Shown: positions 45,240-64,000 of the stretch, piece by piece
How positions within the stretch are numbered: position 1 is the first letter of the stretch
Layout of the letters: each line of letters begins with the position of its first letter
DNA from: Brachypterus glaber
Taxonomy: Eukaryota > Arthropoda > Insecta > Coleoptera > Kateretidae
Reading direction: 5' to 3'
Length of the DNA: 64,000 nucleotides
Assembly: GCA_958510825.1 (NCBI GenBank)
Contig: OY294047.1
Coordinates: 558,001-622,000 of the forward strand
Translations under genes and position numbers: made by a program
Notes under the pieces: generated by a model
Seen by the model: only the letters and a program-made list of their open reading frames with translations
Told to the model about the DNA's origin: nothing
The model's database searches: none

Positions 45240-45560
45240 TAAAACAAGTTCCCTCATAACGTTTTTGTTTTTGTGGTTATTACTTTCAAAAACAATAGGG
45301 ATCTTCCCCTCATGGAACTTAATTTTTCTTAAAAATTTCAAGTCGATCAAATTATTCGTTCTCGAGTTATCGTGTACAAAAATCGTGACATCGGACAGAT
45401 GGACAGACATACGGACATTTTTAAAAAATTTTATTTTTCCATGAAACACATTTGTATCCAAGAATTTTTTGTCTAGGACGTTTTTTGGTCATTTTGAGAA
45501 ATTCCAAACTACCGTATAATAATATTCTAGCGCTGCGCGCTGTGACTAGTATAAAAATAG
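45240..45560 (+). repeat. Dispersed repeat with (CAGA)n tract, copy 2
   Basis: Contains AAGTCGATCAAATTATTCGT and TTCTCGAGTTATCGTG, a GACAGATGGACAGACATACG tract and the ending ATATTCTAGCGCTGCGCGC. Related to 35600..35975. Confidence 0.5.
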
Positions 45561-45978
45561 CAGCGTATTTTGCATAGATAATAATAATAATAATAATAAT
45601 AATTATATTGCAAACATTAATATACGCCTTGGAAGATAGGTAGTACCTACCGGCCAAAATCTGTCTGTTGGTTTGGTCCGGGAAACTTGTGATCATGACA
45701 ACGAGAACGCTTTAAGCTAAATATTTTAAATTTTGACAATAGGTTCCTTGTCCAAAGTTCTAGACTGGGATTGTTTTTGGTAAAAATTGGAATAGGAGTA
45801 AGGGGGTAAAAACAATTTTTTCTCTAAACATTTTTTGCAAAAAATTTTGATTTTTTTTAAATTTTTCGCTTTTCGAAAAAAAAAATATTTTTTGTTTTAG
45901 TGAACCTAGTATTATTTTGTTGACAGCTGTTTATTATTCTAAAAAACTTATTTAATATGTATTTTTACTTTGTTCTAG

Positions 45979-61964
<15,986 letters not shown>

Positions 61965-62197
61965 GAACTCATAATTTTGTAGGAACTATTTTATATATTC
62001 TACTTTTAAGTAATTATATTTATTGCACATAAATGTTTAGTTATAATGAATTTTTTGTTGTTGTTTTTCTACAATTTTCCGACATTCTGACAATCTGAAA
62101 TTCCTATATCCAACCCTGCAGGATGTTATTTCCACCCAACCCTGCCTATAGCGCCACATTTCAAATAAGAAAAGAAAACTTAATAAGGTAAAAAAAG

Positions 62198-62348
62198 TAT
62201 CGTGTTATCAATGATAATATAACTTATTATCATCAGTAATCGGCATAAACTCAGTTATGACTCACATAAAAGAAAGATAGTTTCGTGTTATCAATGATAA
62301 TATAACTTATTATCATCAGTAATCGGCATAAACTCAGTTATGACTCAT
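62198..62348 (+). repeat. Tandem duplication, two ~68-bp units 82 bp apart
   Basis: CGTGTTATCAATGATAATAT through ACTCAGTTATGACTCA occurs at 62201 and again at 62283, almost identical. It forms the outer end of the large palindrome. Confidence 0.75.
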
Positions 62349-62494
62349 CAACGTTGAAAATAAACAAAGAAACATAGGCTTACGGAATAATTTTGCCGAA
62401 TTATGAGGGAAATTTTTATAAAGGTCACTAAATCGAAACATTTGACGACTAATTTGTTACACACAACAATAATGACTATATATATTAACTATAA

Positions 62495-62565
<71 letters not shown>

Positions 62566-63090
62566 TATCGGTGTTTTTCGAAGAAAAAAACGATATTCGA
62601 TTTTTATCTTTTAAGAATACGAAAGTTTTTAATTTTTATTTATCGATAACTTTTTTTCCCACCTAACTTGTTTAAATGGAATCATTAAAAAAATCAAGAT
62701 AAAAAGAAATAAAAATGTAAATATTTAAAACCTCGCGTCAACGCTAGAATCGACGCGGCGAAATTCGCCGATGACTGATTATCATCAGTCATCGGCGAAT
62801 TTCCAGTGCTCGCATAGGCGCCGCGTCGATTCTATCGTCGACGTGAGGTTTTAAATATTTACATTTTTATTTTCTTCGAAAAACACCGATATATTTACAT
62901 ATTTATAGTTAATATGTATATTCAATATTGTTGTGTGTAACAAATTAGTCGTCAAATGTTTCGATTTAGTGACCTTTATAAAAATTTCCCTCATAATTCG
63001 GCAAAAATTATTCCGTAAGCCTATGTTTCTCTGTTTATTTTCAACGTTGATGAGTCATAACTGAATTTATTCCGATTAATGATTATCATG
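62290..63090. repeat. Large palindrome, about 800 bp
   Basis: The left arm (AATCGGCATAAACTCAGTTA, then ATTTTTATAAAGGTCACTAA) is inverted in the right arm (TTAGTGACCTTTATAAAAAT, then TAACTGAATTTATTCCGATT). The centre is CGCCGATGACTGATTATCAT with TCAGTCATCGGCG. A TA microsatellite (about 62498..62560) lies in the left arm only. One arm alone recurs at 36680..36990. Confidence 0.75.
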
Positions 63091-63454
63091 TATATAGAAA
63101 CATGCCAATTTATTCCATAATTTTTTTACGGACAAGAATTTCTTGTCAAAAACGAAAAAAACGTTTAAGCTTGTGAGATATAAAGTCATATTTTTTACAA
63201 TTTAAGCTGATTCAATATAATCCTTAGTTTCAATTAAATTAGCCAGAAATAAGTGATTAAAATTCTCACATCTCCAATATGCGTCCCAAAAAAAAAAAAT
63301 TCTGTTGAAAACCGGTTTCGATACAAAACGCAAACCTCATAAATTGGTATATGCATAATAACCATGTTTATTCAAAAAACTGCATGACATGTAATAAAAC
63401 CTTAAGTCCAAATAAAATACCACGTAACTTCATGAGTAAGTCCATAAAACTTTT

Positions 63455-63605
63455 GATTGACATTGACATTTGCACGGAAAACGTCAAGCGATAGGCCAGG
63501 TCTGTTGCCAACCCAAAAGAACAAAAAGTACAGACCTCTTATGGGCCTATAAGAACACGCAAAATGCGTGTGATTATGAGCTTATCAGAGTCGCAAAATA
63601 GAAAA
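63455..63605 (+). repeat. Family A fragment (non-palindromic end)
   Basis: GACATTTGCACGGAAAACGT, TTGCCAACCCAAAAGAA, ATAAGAACACGCAAAATGCG and GAGTCGCAAAATAG match the right third of 52389..52900. Confidence 0.55.
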
Positions 63606-64000
63606 AAATATTTTACTCACTCTTTTAGATGTAAGTGTTGAGGTTGGTTTGTCTTGTCCTAAGTCACGCACCATGACGCTTCCTCCCATGTTTTCCTATT
63701 TGAGACATCGGCATCCCATAATATGTTCTTTTTTTCCTGTAGTTTCCTCAGTCTTTAAACTAAACTAAGTTAACTAAAAAAACATTTATTGTTTTCTAAA
63801 TTTTTGTATTTTTTTTTTCATATTTTAATATCGCTTTTTTACAATTTTGAGTTTTTGGTTATATTTCTTTTTTTTTATAAATATTTTTCGTCTTTTTTAT
63901 ATTTATTCTTTTTGTATTTTTTTTTTCATAATAATTTTTCATAACATTTAAATTACAATTTTTAATTTGCAAACAAAATGAATTATTCGTAAAACGGAAC

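Larger units (their letters stand above)
27240..45978. other. Gene-poor, repeat-rich interval
   Basis: About 18.7 kb with no recognised host coding exon. It holds mobile fragments (entered separately), an assembly gap and AT-rich filler. The first exon of the downstream aminopeptidase may lie here but I could not identify it. Open frames seen are short, without splice partners or family motifs. Confidence 0.55.
61965..64000. other. Region downstream of the aminopeptidase
   Basis: No gene recognised. It holds a large palindrome with a short tandem duplication (62198..63090), a family A fragment (63455..63605), a possible trace of a LINE-like frame on the minus strand (63640..63770) and a T-rich end. 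I did not find an AATAAA close to the aminopeptidase stop. Confidence 0.5.

Noticed and set aside
62403..62666. Open frame with Tyr/Ile repeat
   Set aside because: Read through a TA microsatellite in a palindrome arm.
63640..63770. LINE-like frame on the minus strand (NRKTWEEASWC)
   Set aside because: Too short and generic to assign; possibly a retrotransposon tail but not supported.

Overview
The window looks like nuclear DNA of an insect, probably a beetle. It is AT-rich and has spliced genes with GT-AG introns. The coding content is insect-like: a buttonless/Meox homeobox gene, a TSPAN13/31-type tetraspanin, a NIFK-type nucleolar RRM protein, a membrane M1 aminopeptidase and two tandem cuticle-like secreted proteins. 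The order Coleoptera is an inference. Exons were joined by eye from splice signals, reading phase and protein-family knowledge; no search was run.

Layout. 1-9.5 kb: two tandem plus-strand paralogues of a Gly/Tyr/Asn-rich secreted protein; the first lacks its 5' exon, which lies outside the window. 9.5-13.3 kb: intergenic, with a SINE and hairpin elements. 13.3-17.8 kb: tetraspanin, minus strand, five coding exons, complete. 18.2-20.7 kb: NIFK-like gene, plus strand, three exons, divergent from the tetraspanin and sharing a short upstream region with a CRE-like site and an E-box. 21.75-26.2 kb: buttonless, minus strand, four exons, complete, convergent with NIFK. 26.3-45.9 kb: no recognised host gene; a patchwork of short repeats, a 5'-truncated LINE tail and an assembly gap. 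46.0-62.0 kb: M1 aminopeptidase, plus strand, eleven visible exons; its start exon is not identified and an internal part is missing, probably behind a second gap. 62-64 kb: a large palindrome and repeat fragments.

The genes do not form one pathway. The tandem secreted proteins are probably extracellular matrix or cuticle components. NIFK acts in ribosome biogenesis, buttonless is a transcription factor, the tetraspanin is a membrane organiser, and the aminopeptidase is an ectoenzyme.

Much of the non-coding DNA is non-autonomous mobile DNA. Recurrent families include a ~254-bp hAT-type MITE (five copies, each with readable 8-bp target duplications), a PIF/Harbinger-like MITE with 3-bp duplications, a tRNA-derived SINE (three copies), and a group of elements carrying GC-rich palindromes beside a shared AATAGTATATTA-like terminus. 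I found no convincing new gene system. The most notable signals are the many element ends within about 40 bp of splice sites, an altered GAMEN motif in the aminopeptidase (NAMEN), an intron difference between the tandem paralogues, and several families of highly structured repeats.
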